Assembly: GCF_900111015.1 (NCBI RefSeq)
Contig: NZ_FOFS01000003.1
Location: 1 to 64,000, forward strand
Length of the DNA: 64,000 nucleotides
Direction of reading: 5' to 3'
Source of the DNA: Solimonas aquatica
GTDB lineage: Bacteria; Pseudomonadota; Gammaproteobacteria; Nevskiales; Nevskiaceae
The translations under genes were made by a program, and so were the position numbers. How positions within the stretch are numbered: position 1 is the stretch's first letter; each line of letters starts with the position of its first letter. Under the pieces are notes generated by a model that saw nothing but the letters and a program-made list of their open reading frames with translations, was not told the DNA's origin and searched no databases. Positions 10,528-19,041 of the stretch are shown in pieces.

Positions 10528-10617
10528 TCCGGCCAGGAATGGCGGGGCAGTGCGGCTCGGCTCACGCAAGCTCTCGTCACGGACGGCAAGGCATAAGCAA
10601 GAGAAAGCAAAACCCGA

Positions 10618-11781
10618 ATGGAGAACTGCATCGACGTAGCCGTGGTGGGCGCCGGCCTGGTCGGCACCGCCCTGGCCCTGGGCCTGAGCCAGCGCGGCTT
10701 CGATGTCGAGCTGATCGAGCGCGCGCCGTTTCTGCCCGGCCATGACGACGACTACGATCTGCGCGTCTATGCCATCGCGCCTTCGGCCGCCGCGTTTCTG
10801 GAGCGGCTCGGCGTCTGGCCGCAGGTGCTGGCCCAGCGCGCCAGTGCCTACACGCAGATGCAGGTCTGGGAGCGCGAACGTGCCTCGGCGCTGAGCTTTT
10901 CCGCTGCCGAGCTGCCGGCGCCCGCGCTCGGGCACATCGTCGAAAACTCGCTGTTGCAGCGTGTGCTCTGGCACGCGCTGCCGGCCGGCGTACTGCGCAA
11001 TGCCCTGGCCGTGCAGTCGGCGCAGAGCGAAGGCGGCGTGGTGCGCCTGCAGCTGTCCGACGGCGAAGAACTGTACGCGCGGCTGCTGGTGGTGGCCGAG
11101 GGCCGCGACTCGGCGCTGCGGGCGCAGCTGGGTATCGAGATGCTCAGCGGCGTCTATGCGCAGATGGCGGTGGTCTGCCATGTGCAGACCGAACAGCCGC
11201 ATCAGGGCGTGGCCTATCAGCGCTTTATGCCCACCGGGCCTCTGGCGTTCCTGCCGCTGGCCGATGGCCGCAGTTCCATCGTCTGGTCCTCCAGCGAAGC
11301 CGAGGCCCTGCTGGCGCTGGACGAGGAAGATTTCCGGCGCGTGCTGGGTGAGGCCAGCCAGCAGGTGCTGGGGCGCATCCAGACCTGCACGCGGCGCGTG
11401 CGCTTCCCGCTGGCCCTGCAGCACGCCGAACGCTACGTCGCCGAACGTGCGGTGCTGGTGGGGGATGCCGCGCACCTGGTGCATCCGCTGGCAGGGCAGG
11501 GCGTGAACCTGGGCTTTGGCGATGTCGAGGCCCTGATCGGTCTGCTGGCCGAGGCGCGCGACGCCGGCCGCGACTTCGGCGCCGAGCGCCTGCTCAAGCG
11601 CTACGAGCGTGCGCGTCGCGCCGATGTGCTGGACATGATCGCGGTCACCGACGGCCTGTACCGCGCCTATCAATTGCCGCTGCCGGGTCTGGCCTCGCTG
11701 CGTGAAGTGGGCCTGGGCCTGGTCAAGGCCGCCGCGCCCTTGCGCCGCGAACTGGTGCGCCGCGCGGTGGGCCTGCGCTGA
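10618..11781 (+). CDS. UbiH/UbiF/VisC-family FAD-dependent ubiquinone hydroxylase
   Basis: This 387-residue flavoprotein monooxygenase adds a ring hydroxyl in ubiquinone synthesis. It has the N-terminal dinucleotide motif VVGAGLVGTALALGL (about 8-22), the second FAD motif LVGDAAHLVHPLAGQGVNLGFGD near 285, and a C-terminal tail typical of the family. The segment DLRVYAIAPSAAAFLERLGVW resembles UbiI/UbiF (C5 or C6 hydroxylases) more than UbiH. In E. coli two hydroxylase genes follow pepP; only one is present here, so which ring position it serves is uncertain. The 90 bases between pepP and this gene contain no obvious promoter. Confidence 0.9.
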   Translation: MENCIDVAVVGAGLVGTALALGLSQRGFDVELIERAPFLPGHDDDYDLRVYAIAPSAAAFLERLGVWPQVLAQRASAYTQMQVWERERASALSFSAAELPAPALGHIVENSLLQRVLWHALPAGVLRNALAVQSAQSEGGVVRLQLSDGEELYARLLVVAEGRDSALRAQLGIEMLSGVYAQMAVVCHVQTEQPHQGVAYQRFMPTGPLAFLPLADGRSSIVWSSSEAEALLALDEEDFRRVLGEASQQVLGRIQTCTRRVRFPLALQHAERYVAERAVLVGDAAHLVHPLAGQGVNLGFGDVEALIGLLAEARDAGRDFGAERLLKRYERARRADVLDMIAVTDGLYRAYQLPLPGLASLREVGLGLVKAAAPLRRELVRRAVGLR

Positions 11782-11832
11782 GGCAGGTCATGGTCTTTGT
11801 TTCGCTCTCGCCAGGGACGTGGACAGGCGCGC

Positions 11833-11854
11833 GCGCGGGCGCCAAAGCCCGCGC
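11833..11854 (+). other. GC-rich hairpin downstream of the hydroxylase gene
   Basis: An 8-bp perfect inverted repeat, GCGCGGGC and GCCCGCGC around a 6-base spacer, lies 50 bases past the hydroxylase stop. It lacks a following T run, so it is at best an imperfect terminator ahead of the glycine riboswitch promoter. Confidence 0.3.
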
Positions 11855-11933
11855 TTCGCGCCGCCGCAGTCCCGGTCTTTTTCGAAAGCGCGGGCCGAAA
11901 ATTTTCCGATGGCAAGCCCGCCGCCTCTCGGGT

Positions 11934-11939
11934 TAGAGT
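11934..11939 (+). promoter_or_regulatory. -10 element for the glycine riboswitch transcript
   Basis: TAGAGT followed by ATCGCC places the predicted transcript start at about 11946, right where the first aptamer begins. No strong -35 is seen 16-18 bases upstream. Confidence 0.5.
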
Positions 11940-11945
11940 ATCGCC

Positions 11946-12103
11946 ATGCAGCGCGCGAGAGACCTCTTCACTGAGGCGCTGAAGGCGCAAATCCGCTCCG
12001 AATCGCTCAAGCAAAAGAAGCGCGCTGCCGAAGTAAACACTCTGGAGAGAGCCGCCTGGCGCGGCCACCGAAGGCGCTCTAACGCTCAGGTAAAAGGACA
12101 GAG
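11946..12103 (+). promoter_or_regulatory. tandem glycine riboswitch upstream of the gcv operon
   Basis: Two glycine aptamers lie in series. Aptamer 1 (about 11951-12025) is closed by GCGCGC/GCGCGC and shows GAGAG, GCTGAAGGCGCAA and CGCTCAAGCAAAAG. Aptamer 2 (12040-12103) is closed by CTCTG/CAGAG and shows the consensus CTCTGGAGAG, CACCGAAGG and CGCTCAGGTAAAAGGACAG. A linker of about 14 bases separates them. The position ahead of gcvT is the classic one; glycine binding is expected to switch on glycine cleavage. An ORF of 94 codons over this region is not a gene. Confidence 0.94.
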
Positions 12104-12120
12104 GAGTGGGCCTGGAACCT

Positions 12121-12140
12121 GGCAAAGCCTTCGCTTTGCC
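12121..12140 (+). promoter_or_regulatory. hairpin in the riboswitch expression platform
   Basis: GGCAAAGC and GCTTTGCC form a perfect 8-bp stem with a CTTC loop 17 bases after the second aptamer, followed by GC-rich inverted repeats up to the gcvT ribosome site. There is no U run, so control at translation start seems more likely than termination. An 8-base repeat (GAACCTGG) occurs at 12115-12122 and again at 12183-12190, overlapping the gcvT ribosome site. Confidence 0.45.
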
Positions 12141-12198
12141 AAAGCCCGGGCACCCGGCCGGCCATGGCCAGACCCACTTCTCGAACCTGGAGCGCTTC

Positions 12199-13284
12199 GT
12201 GACTCTCAAGCACACCGCCCTGCACGCTGAACACCAGCGCCTCAACGCCAAGCTGGTGGATTTCGCCGGCTGGGACATGCCCATCCAGTACGCCTCGCAG
12301 CTCGATGAGCACCATGCGGTGCGCGCTGATGCCGGCATGTTCGATGTCGCGCACATGGCGGCCCTGGACCTTTCCGGCGCGCGCGTGCGCGAATTCCTGC
12401 GTCATCTGCTGGCCAATGACGTGGCCAAGCTCACGCTGCCGGGCAAGGCCCTGTATTCCTGCCTGCTGCGCGAAGACGCCGGCGTGATCGACGATCTGAT
12501 CGCCTACTACCTGGACGATACGCACTTCCGCCTGGTGGTGAACGCCGGCACCACTGACAAGGATCTGGCCTGGATTCGCGCGCAGGCGCCGGCTTTTGCA
12601 GTGAGCGTTACGCAGCGCAGCGATCTGGGCATTCTCGCCGTGCAGGGCCCGCAGGCGCGGGCGCGCGTACTGCCCTTGCTGCCGCAGGCCTTGCGCGCGC
12701 GCGCCGAGGCGCTGGTGAATTTCCAGGCGGCCTGGGACGGCGAGTGCTTCGTCGCCCGCACCGGTTACACCGGCGAGGACGGCTTCGAGCTGATCCTGCC
12801 GCACGCACAGCTGCTGGCGCTGTGGTCGCAGCTGCTGGCGGCCGGCGTCAAACCCTGTGGCCTGGGCGCGCGCGACACCCTGCGCCTGGAAGCCGGCATG
12901 AATCTCTACGGTCAGGACATGGACGAAAGCCGGCATCCGCTGGAATCGGGCCTGGGCTGGACCATCGCCTGGCAGCCGCAGGATCGCGACTTCATCGGCC
13001 GCGCGGCGCTGGAGAAACTGCGCGGTCACAGCGCGCATCAGTTCGTGGGCCTGGTGCTGGAAGGCCGCGGCATCATGCGCGCGCACATGCCGCTGCGCTT
13101 CGCCAACGGCGCCAAGGGTGAAACCACCAGCGGCGGCTTTGCGCCCACGCTCAAGCAGTCTATCGCGCTGGCGCGCATCGAGGCGCAGGCCGAGGGCGCT
13201 TGCGAAGTCGAGATTCGCGGACAATGGCAGGCGGTGCGCATCGTCAAGCCACCGTTTGTGCGCCATGGCCGCGCACTGATTTGA
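12199..13284 (+). CDS. gcvT: glycine cleavage system T protein (aminomethyltransferase)
   Basis: This 361-residue enzyme takes the aminomethyl group from lipoylated H protein to tetrahydrofolate, giving methylene-THF and ammonia. It starts [30 protein letters not shown] and contains [13 protein letters not shown] and [17 protein letters not shown], all diagnostic. The GTG at 12199 with GGAG 6 bases upstream is chosen; an in-frame ATG 31 codons earlier lies in the expression platform of the riboswitch. First gene of gcvT-gcvH-gcvPA-tpx-gcvPB. Confidence 0.97.
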   Translation: MTLKHTALHAEHQRLNAKLVDFAGWDMPIQYASQLDEHHAVRADAGMFDVAHMAALDLSGARVREFLRHLLANDVAKLTLPGKALYSCLLREDAGVIDDLIAYYLDDTHFRLVVNAGTTDKDLAWIRAQAPAFAVSVTQRSDLGILAVQGPQARARVLPLLPQALRARAEALVNFQAAWDGECFVARTGYTGEDGFELILPHAQLLALWSQLLAAGVKPCGLGARDTLRLEAGMNLYGQDMDESRHPLESGLGWTIAWQPQDRDFIGRAALEKLRGHSAHQFVGLVLEGRGIMRAHMPLRFANGAKGETTSGGFAPTLKQSIALARIEAQAEGACEVEIRGQWQAVRIVKPPFVRHGRALI

Positions 13285-13318
13285 TTCCCACCACTTTCAC
13301 GGCATATCGGAGCATTCC

Positions 13319-13708
13319 ATGAGCCAGGTTCCCGCAGGACTCAAGTACGTCAAGACCCATGAATGGCTGAAGCGCGAAGCCGACGGCAGCATCACCGTGG
13401 GCATCACCGATTACGCGCAGGCCTCGCTGGGCGATCTGGTATTCGTCGACGTGCCGGCGGTGGGCCGCAAGCTGGCCAAGGACGAGGCCTGCTCGGTGGT
13501 GGAATCGGTCAAGGCCGCCAGCGATGTCTACGCCCCGATCGCCGGCGAGGTGCTGGCGGTGAACGGCAAGCTCGCCGACGCGCCGGAGGTTCTCAACAGC
13601 GATCCTTACGGCGAAGGCTGGCTGTGGAAGATGAAGCCTTCCAACGCCGCCGACTTCGACGCGCTGCTGGACGCGGCGGGCTACGAGGACTTTCTCAAGT
13701 CGCTGTAA
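13319..13708 (+). CDS. gcvH: glycine cleavage system H protein
   Basis: This 129-residue carrier shuttles the methylamine intermediate between P, T and L proteins on a lipoyl arm. The lipoylated lysine is K65 in [17 protein letters not shown], and the N-terminal KYVKTHEWL and C-terminal YGEGWLWKM segments are standard. It lies 34 bases after gcvT. Confidence 0.98.
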   Translation: MSQVPAGLKYVKTHEWLKREADGSITVGITDYAQASLGDLVFVDVPAVGRKLAKDEACSVVESVKAASDVYAPIAGEVLAVNGKLADAPEVLNSDPYGEGWLWKMKPSNAADFDALLDAAGYEDFLKSL

Positions 13709-13800
13709 GCCGATTCAGAAAACCTGCAAGGCGGCCGGGTTCTGTGTTTGCGCCTTCGCGTGATTCTTTTTTGCCGTCCCTGCTGAAGAGGTAAGCAAGC

Positions 13801-15168
13801 GTGCCGTTCATTCCCCACACCGAAGCCGATGTGCAGCAGATGCTCGCCGCCATCGGTGCGCCGAGCATCGAGGCGCTGTTCGACGAGATTCCCGAAGCGC
13901 TGCGCGGTGCCAGCCTGGAGAAGATTCCTTCCGGCCTGTCGGAGATGGCGGTGAGCCGCCTGATGCGCGAGCGTGCGCGCCAGGATGGTGGCGCGCTGAA
14001 CTTCATCGGCGCCGGTGCTTACGAGCATCACATTCCGGCGGCGGTCTGGGAGATTGCCACGCGCGGTGAGTTCTACTCGGCCTACACGCCTTATCAGGCC
14101 GAAGCCAGCCAGGGCACGCTGCAGCTGCTCTACGAATACCAGACCATGATCTGCAGCCTCACCGGCATGGAGGTTTCCAACGCCTCGATGTACGACGGCG
14201 CCTCGGCGCTGGGTGAGGCGCTGCTGATGGCGCTGCGCGTCAACAAGCAGAACGCTTCCGGCCGCGTGCTGATGCCGCAGGCGGTGAATCCGCTGTATCG
14301 CGAAGTAGTGGCCGCCACCACGCCGGCGCAGGGCGTGCAGCCCATCGCCGTGGCCTACGATCCGGCCAGCGGCCAGACCGCGCTGGATGCGCTCAAGGCG
14401 CACGGCGGCAGCGCGCCGACGGCGGTGGTGATCCAGCAGCCGAATTTCTTCGGTGTGCTGGAAGACGTGGACGCGATCACCGACTGGGCGCATGCGCAGA
14501 ACGCGCTGCTGGTGGCGGTGGTCAATCCGGTGTCCCTGGCCCTGCTCAAGGCGCCGGGACAGTGGGGCGCCAAGGGCGCGGACATTGTCTGCGGTGATGG
14601 CCAGCCGCTGGGTGCGCCGCTGTCCTCGGGCGGACCTTACTTCGGCTTTCTCACCAGTCGCATGGCTCATGTGCGCGAGATGCCGGGCCGCATCATCGGC
14701 CGCACCGTGGATCTCGAAGGCAAGACCGGCTACACGCTGACGCTGCAGGCGCGTGAGCAGCACATCCGCCGCGCCAAGGCCAAGTCCAACATCTGCACCA
14801 ACCAGGGTCTGCTGGTGACCGCGGCGACCATCCATATGTCGCTGCTGGGCGCGCAGGGTCTGGCGCAGGTGGCCTCGTCCTGCCTGCGCAATACCGCGCA
14901 GCTGACCCAGCAGCTGACGGCCATTGCGGGCGTCACGCGCGTGTTCAGCGCACCGGGCTTTCATGAAGTGGTGCTGCGTCTGAACCGGCCGGTGGCCGGC
15001 GTGCTCGCGGCACTGGCCGAGGCCGATATCTTCGGTGGCTATGATCTATCCGAGCGCTATCCGGAGCTGGGCAATGCCCTGCTGGTCTGCGCCACGGAAA
15101 CCAAGACGGAAGGCGATCTCGCTCGCTACGCGCAGGCGCTGACCGCGGTTCTACAACAGCAAGCGTGA
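13801..15168 (+). CDS. gcvPA: glycine dehydrogenase (decarboxylating) subunit 1
   Basis: This 455-residue protein is the N-terminal half of the P protein, found as a separate subunit in many bacteria. It begins [18 protein letters not shown] and has [16 protein letters not shown] and the [19 protein letters not shown] motif. With gcvPB it decarboxylates glycine and passes the aminomethyl group to GcvH. GTG is the start, with GAAGAGG shortly upstream. It is followed after 13 bases by tpx rather than directly by gcvPB. Confidence 0.97.
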   Translation: MPFIPHTEADVQQMLAAIGAPSIEALFDEIPEALRGASLEKIPSGLSEMAVSRLMRERARQDGGALNFIGAGAYEHHIPAAVWEIATRGEFYSAYTPYQAEASQGTLQLLYEYQTMICSLTGMEVSNASMYDGASALGEALLMALRVNKQNASGRVLMPQAVNPLYREVVAATTPAQGVQPIAVAYDPASGQTALDALKAHGGSAPTAVVIQQPNFFGVLEDVDAITDWAHAQNALLVAVVNPVSLALLKAPGQWGAKGADIVCGDGQPLGAPLSSGGPYFGFLTSRMAHVREMPGRIIGRTVDLEGKTGYTLTLQAREQHIRRAKAKSNICTNQGLLVTAATIHMSLLGAQGLAQVASSCLRNTAQLTQQLTAIAGVTRVFSAPGFHEVVLRLNRPVAGVLAALAEADIFGGYDLSERYPELGNALLVCATETKTEGDLARYAQALTAVLQQQA

Positions 15169-15181
15169 GGAGACAGATGCA

Positions 15182-15682
15182 ATGGCAACAGTGACTCTGG
15201 GCGGCAATGCGGTGCAGACCAATGGCGAGCTGCCGATGAAGGGCAGTGAGGTGCCGGGCTTTCGTCTGGTGGACGTGAGCCTCAAGGACGTGGCCCTGCA
15301 TGACTACGCCGGCAAGCGCAAGGTGCTGAACATCTTCCCTTCGGTGGACACGCCGACCTGCGCGACCTCGGTGCGCAAGTTCAACGAGCGCGCCAGCGCG
15401 CTGGCCAACACCGTGGTGTTGTGCATCTCCGCCGATCTGCCGTTTGCGCAGAAGCGCTTCTGCGGCGCCGAAGGCCTGAACAATGTGCAGATGCTGTCGC
15501 TGATGCGCGGCCGGCATTTTGCGCAGGACTACGGGGTGCTGATCGAGAACGGTCCGCTGGCCGGCCTCACCGCGCGCGCGGTGCTGGTGCTGGATGAGCA
15601 GGATCGCGTGCTGCACGGTGAACTGGTGAGCGAGATCGCGCACGAGCCGGATTACGAAGCGGCGCTCAAGGCGCTGGCCTAA
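15182..15682 (+). CDS. tpx: thiol peroxidase (atypical 2-Cys peroxiredoxin)
   Basis: This 166-residue peroxiredoxin reduces hydroperoxides using thioredoxin. The peroxidatic cysteine is C60 in [15 protein letters not shown] and the resolving cysteine is C94 in KRFCGAEG, both in the Tpx spacing. It begins [15 protein letters not shown], the usual Tpx start. It lies between the two glycine dehydrogenase subunit genes, with gaps of 13 and 24 bases and no sign of its own terminator, so it is probably co-transcribed and under the glycine riboswitch. Confidence 0.95.
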   Translation: MATVTLGGNAVQTNGELPMKGSEVPGFRLVDVSLKDVALHDYAGKRKVLNIFPSVDTPTCATSVRKFNERASALANTVVLCISADLPFAQKRFCGAEGLNNVQMLSLMRGRHFAQDYGVLIENGPLAGLTARAVLVLDEQDRVLHGELVSEIAHEPDYEAALKALA

Positions 15683-15706
15683 ACCTTTTGAGCTGAGCGG
15701 GAAACC

Positions 15707-17167
15707 ATGACGGAAGCATTGATCTTTGAAGTCTCGCAGCCCGGTCGCTGCGCGGTGGCGCAGAACCCTGGCGCCGGTGTGGATCACGGCGGCATCCCCG
15801 AGGCGCTGCGCCGGCGCGATGTGCCGCGTCTGCCGGAAGTCTCGGAGCTGCAGGCGGTGCGCCACTTCACGCGCCTGTCGCAGCGCAACTTCTCGATCGA
15901 CACGCACTTCTATCCCCTGGGTTCCTGCACCATGAAGTACAACCCGCGGGCCTGCAACACGCTGGCGATGCTGCCCGAGTTTCTCGGCCGCCATCCGCTG
16001 GCGCCGGAGTCGCACTCGCAGGGTTTTCTGGCCTGCATGTTCGATCTGCAGGAGATTCTCAAGGAAGTGACCGGCATGGCCGGCGTCTCGCTCACGCCCA
16101 TGGCCGGCGCGCAGGGCGAGTTCGCCGGTGTGGCGATGATCCGTGCCTATCACCGTGCGCGTGGCGATGCCGCGCGCACGGAAATCCTGGTGCCGGATGC
16201 GGCGCATGGCACCAATCCGGCGACCGCAGCGATGCTCGGCTGCACGGTGCGCGAGATTCCCACCGATGCCAATGGCGATGTCGATGTGGAAGCCCTGCGC
16301 GCCGCCGTCGGTCCGCAGACCGCCGGCATCATGCTCACCAATCCCTCGACCTTCGGCGTGTTCGAGCGGCGCATCCACGAGATCGCCGGCATCGTGCATG
16401 AGGCGGGCGGCCTGCTGTATTACGACGGCGCCAATCTCAACGCGATTCTCGGCAAGGTGCGGCCGGGCGACATGGGCTTCGACGTCATCCACATGAACCT
16501 GCACAAGACCTTCTCCACGCCGCACGGTGGCGGCGGTCCGGGTGCCGGCGCCGTGGGCGTCTCCGAGCGCCTGCTACCGTTCATGCCGATTCCGGTGGTG
16601 GGCCGGCAGGGCGAGCGCTACCGCTGGCTGGATGAAAAGGACCTGCCGCAGAGCATCGGCCGGCTCTCGGCCTGGATGGGCAATGCCGGCGTGCTGCTGC
16701 GTGCCTATGTCTACGCCCGCATGCTGGGCCGCGAGGGGCTGCTGCGGGTGGCCGAGTTCGCCACGCTCAATGCCAATTACCTGGCGGCAAGGCTCAAGGA
16801 GGCGGGCTTCGAGCTGGCCTTCCCGGCGCGACGGGCCTCGCATGAGTTCATCGTCACCCTCAAGAAGCAGAAACAGGAACTGGACATGACGGCCACCGAC
16901 GTGGCCAAGCGCCTGCTCGACTACGGCTTTCACGCGCCCACCATCTACTTCCCGCTGCTGGTGCCCGAGTGCCTGCTGATCGAGCCCACCGAGACCGAAG
17001 ACCGGCAGACCCTGGACAGCTTCGTGGCGGCGCTGGTGGCGATCTGGGACGAGGCCAAGCAGGACGTGAGCAAGCTCAAGGGCGCGCCCTACACCATGCC
17101 GGTGCGGCGCCTGGACGATGTGCGTGCGGCGCGGCATCTGGACCTGCGCTATCAGCCGGCGGCCTGA
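15707..17167 (+). CDS. gcvPB: glycine dehydrogenase (decarboxylating) subunit 2
   Basis: This 486-residue protein is the C-terminal, PLP-bearing half of the P protein. The PLP lysine is in [19 protein letters not shown], and [13 protein letters not shown]-like [13 protein letters not shown] and DAAHGTNPA are present. It ends the gcv operon and is followed by a strong terminator. Lipoamide dehydrogenase (L protein) is not in the window. Confidence 0.97.
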   Translation: MTEALIFEVSQPGRCAVAQNPGAGVDHGGIPEALRRRDVPRLPEVSELQAVRHFTRLSQRNFSIDTHFYPLGSCTMKYNPRACNTLAMLPEFLGRHPLAPESHSQGFLACMFDLQEILKEVTGMAGVSLTPMAGAQGEFAGVAMIRAYHRARGDAARTEILVPDAAHGTNPATAAMLGCTVREIPTDANGDVDVEALRAAVGPQTAGIMLTNPSTFGVFERRIHEIAGIVHEAGGLLYYDGANLNAILGKVRPGDMGFDVIHMNLHKTFSTPHGGGGPGAGAVGVSERLLPFMPIPVVGRQGERYRWLDEKDLPQSIGRLSAWMGNAGVLLRAYVYARMLGREGLLRVAEFATLNANYLAARLKEAGFELAFPARRASHEFIVTLKKQKQELDMTATDVAKRLLDYGFHAPTIYFPLLVPECLLIEPTETEDRQTLDSFVAALVAIWDEAKQDVSKLKGAPYTMPVRRLDDVRAARHLDLRYQPAA

Positions 17168-17182
17168 AGCGCCGGGCAAAAC

Positions 17183-17214
17183 AAAAGCCCGCTTCCGGAA
17201 GGAAGCGGGCTTTT
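17183..17214. terminator. terminator of the gcv operon
   Basis: AAAAGCCCGCTTCC and GGAAGCGGGCTTTT form a perfect 14-bp stem with a GGAA loop, 15 bases after the gcvPB stop. It is symmetric, so it can also stop the convergent small gene at 17267-17491. Confidence 0.92.
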
Positions 17215-17266
17215 CTGATTCCGGCGTCGCAGCCTGGGCTGAGCCCGGCTGCGAGTCTGCCCGACT

Positions 17267-17491
17267 TCAGGCGGCCTTTTTCAGCGCCTGGATCAGCTCC
17301 TGCGCCGGCGTGGCGCGGCGCTGGGGGGCTTCCATCGCGAGGGTGGCGGCCCGGGTGGCGGAGGCTGCCTTGAAGGCAAACTGCGCGCGGCGCTCTTCAA
17401 CCCAATCGCTGAAAATCAGACCCGTCAGGGCGATAATGCACAGACCGGTGGTCAACACGACGAAGGTCAGCATCGGCAGCGTGTTTTCCAT
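17267..17491 (-). CDS. small single-pass membrane protein, unknown function
   Basis: I do not recognise this 74-residue protein. Residues about 8-28 (LTFVVLTTGLCIIALTGLIF) form one hydrophobic helix; the rest is a cytosolic-looking, Ala/Arg/Glu-rich amphipathic tail. It is supported as a real gene by AAGGAG 7 bases before the ATG, by a plausible promoter, and by the bidirectional terminator behind it. It is divergent from dgkA. It could be a subunit-like small protein of an inner-membrane complex, but nothing shows which. Confidence 0.65.
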   Translation of the reverse strand: MENTLPMLTFVVLTTGLCIIALTGLIFSDWVEERRAQFAFKAASATRAATLAMEAPQRRATPAQELIQALKKAA

Positions 17492-17557
17492 CTTCCTACT
17501 CCTTCTTACCTCTTGCCGCGGCTCACGCGGATGCGTGAAAGGGGAACCGCTGGAGCG

Positions 17558-17585
17558 TATTTAAGGGCATTTTGCTGCGTTGCAA
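17558..17585 (-). promoter_or_regulatory. promoter of the small membrane protein gene
   Basis: On the minus strand TTGCAA (17585-17580) and TAAATA (17563-17558) are 16 bases apart. The surrounding 17560-17640 is clearly AT-rich and also has to hold the dgkA promoter; a weak TTAGAA-17-TATATC candidate exists for that. Confidence 0.5.
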
Positions 17586-17672
17586 CAAGTGATTTTAACT
17601 AATTAGTCAAATTAGAAAAGCTAAACTGTGCCACTATATCTGGCTGGTTTTCGCGAACAGGAACAAAGGTTT

Positions 17673-18032
17673 ATGGCTGATGGCATCAAGGGTTGGGCGC
17701 GCCTGATGCGTGCGACGAAAGTCTCATACTGGGGGCTGGGTTGGGCGCTGCGGTCCGAGGAGGCCTTCCGTATCGAGGCGGTGCTGTGCCTGCTGCTGGT
17801 GCCGGCGGCGCTATGGCTGGGCCATAGCGGCCTGGAACGGGCGCTGTTGTTGCTGAGCCTGTTCGTGGTGCTGATCACCGAACTGCTGAATACGGCGGTG
17901 GAAGTGGTGGTGGATCGCATCGGCAAGGACTGGAATGAGCTGTCCGGGCGGGCCAAGGATCTGGGCTCGGCGGCGGTGCATCTGTCCCTGGTGCAGGTGC
18001 TGGTGGTCTGGGGATTCGTGCTGCTGGGCTGA
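17673..18032 (+). CDS. dgkA: diacylglycerol kinase
   Basis: This 119-residue inner-membrane enzyme phosphorylates diacylglycerol to phosphatidate, recycling lipid from osmoregulated glucan or LPS synthesis. The family pattern is clear: ARLMRATKVSYWGLGWALRSEEAFRIE in the amphipathic N-region, three membrane helices, and the catalytic LITELLNTAVEVVVDRIGKDWNELSGRAKDLGSAAV region (written here only to locate residues about 66-100). The ATG at 17673 is preferred over a GTG 15 codons upstream because family members begin there and AAAGG precedes it. Confidence 0.93.
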   Translation: MADGIKGWARLMRATKVSYWGLGWALRSEEAFRIEAVLCLLLVPAALWLGHSGLERALLLLSLFVVLITELLNTAVEVVVDRIGKDWNELSGRAKDLGSAAVHLSLVQVLVVWGFVLLG

Positions 18033-18090
18033 TAAGGCCGCGGCGGTTTGGTTTTCGTGTGGCGCCGCAGGCGCTCATTTCGGAGTGGGT

Positions 18091-19026
18091 ATGTCAGCTT
18101 TGATCTGTGGTTCCATGGCCTACGACACCATCATGGTGTACTCGGGACAGTTCAAGAACGCGATTCTTCCCGACAAGGTTCACATCCTGAATGTGTCCTT
18201 CCTGGTGCCCCAGCTGCGCCGCGACTTCGGCGGCACTGCCGGCAACATCGCCTACAACCTCGCGCTGCTGGGCGAGCGCGCGATGCCCATGGGCACCGTG
18301 GGTCATGACTTCGGCGCTTATGCGAAGTGGCTGGACCAGAACTCGGTGTCGCGCCAGTACCTCAAGGTGATCGAGGACCACTACACCGCGCAGGCCTATA
18401 TCACCACCGATATGGACGACAACCAGATCACCGCCTTCCACCCCGGTGCGATGGCCAAGGCCGATACCCAGGATGTGCCGAAGACCGGCATCAAGCTGGG
18501 CTCGGTGTCGGCGGAATCGCGCGAGGCCATGTTGCTGCACGCGCAGCAGTTTGCCGAAGCCAACATTCCCTTCATCTTCGATCCGGGCCAGGGCATTCCG
18601 CTGTTCAACGGCGAGGAGTTCCGCGACTTCATCGACAAGGCCAGCTACGTGGCGGTGAATGATTACGAGGCGGAGATCCTGGTCAACCGGACCGGCTGGA
18701 GCCTCAAGCAGATCGCCGAGCGGGTGCAGGCGCTGATCGTCACGCGCGGCGGCAAGGGTTCGCAGATCTTCGTCGAGCAGGGCGCGCGCGTCATCGACAT
18801 CCCCTGCGCCAAGGCCGATTCGCTCACCGATCCCACCGGCTGCGGCGATGCCTATCGCGGCGGCCTGATCTACGGCCTGCTGCGCGGCATGGACTGGGAA
18901 ACCACCGGCCGCATCGCCGCGCTGATGGGCGCGATGTGCATCGAGCGCCCGGGCACGCAGAACCACCGTTTCAGCCTGGAAGCCTTCCGCGAGCGTTATC
19001 GCGAAAACTTCCGCAGCTCGTTCTGA
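18091..19026 (+). CDS. PfkB-family sugar kinase, adenosine-kinase-like
   Basis: This 311-residue ribokinase-fold kinase has the N-terminal GG motif (FGGTAGNIAYNLALLG) and the C-terminal anion-hole/catalytic motif DPTGCGDAYRGG with the base Asp. The layout, including MAYDTIMVYSGQFKNAILPD, matches bacterial proteins annotated as adenosine kinase, but the phosphate acceptor is not provable from sequence. GGAG lies 5 bases before the ATG. It is 15 bases upstream of rlmI and likely co-transcribed with it. Confidence 0.85.
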   Translation: MSALICGSMAYDTIMVYSGQFKNAILPDKVHILNVSFLVPQLRRDFGGTAGNIAYNLALLGERAMPMGTVGHDFGAYAKWLDQNSVSRQYLKVIEDHYTAQAYITTDMDDNQITAFHPGAMAKADTQDVPKTGIKLGSVSAESREAMLLHAQQFAEANIPFIFDPGQGIPLFNGEEFRDFIDKASYVAVNDYEAEILVNRTGWSLKQIAERVQALIVTRGGKGSQIFVEQGARVIDIPCAKADSLTDPTGCGDAYRGGLIYGLLRGMDWETTGRIAALMGAMCIERPGTQNHRFSLEAFRERYRENFRSSF

Positions 19027-19041
19027 AAGAGCCCGACCATC

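Noticed and set aside
7234-11673. A 1479-codon open frame on the minus strand continuing upstream of argA
   Set aside because: Only 7234-8550 encodes a recognisable protein; the rest is the antisense of ygfB-like, pepP and the hydroxylase, kept open by GC-rich codon use.
12121-12157. Rho-independent terminator as the riboswitch output
   Set aside because: The hairpins are strong but none is followed by a U run.
11946-12230. A 94-codon ORF before gcvT
   Set aside because: It overlaps both glycine aptamers and the gcvT start; the RNA structure explains the sequence better.
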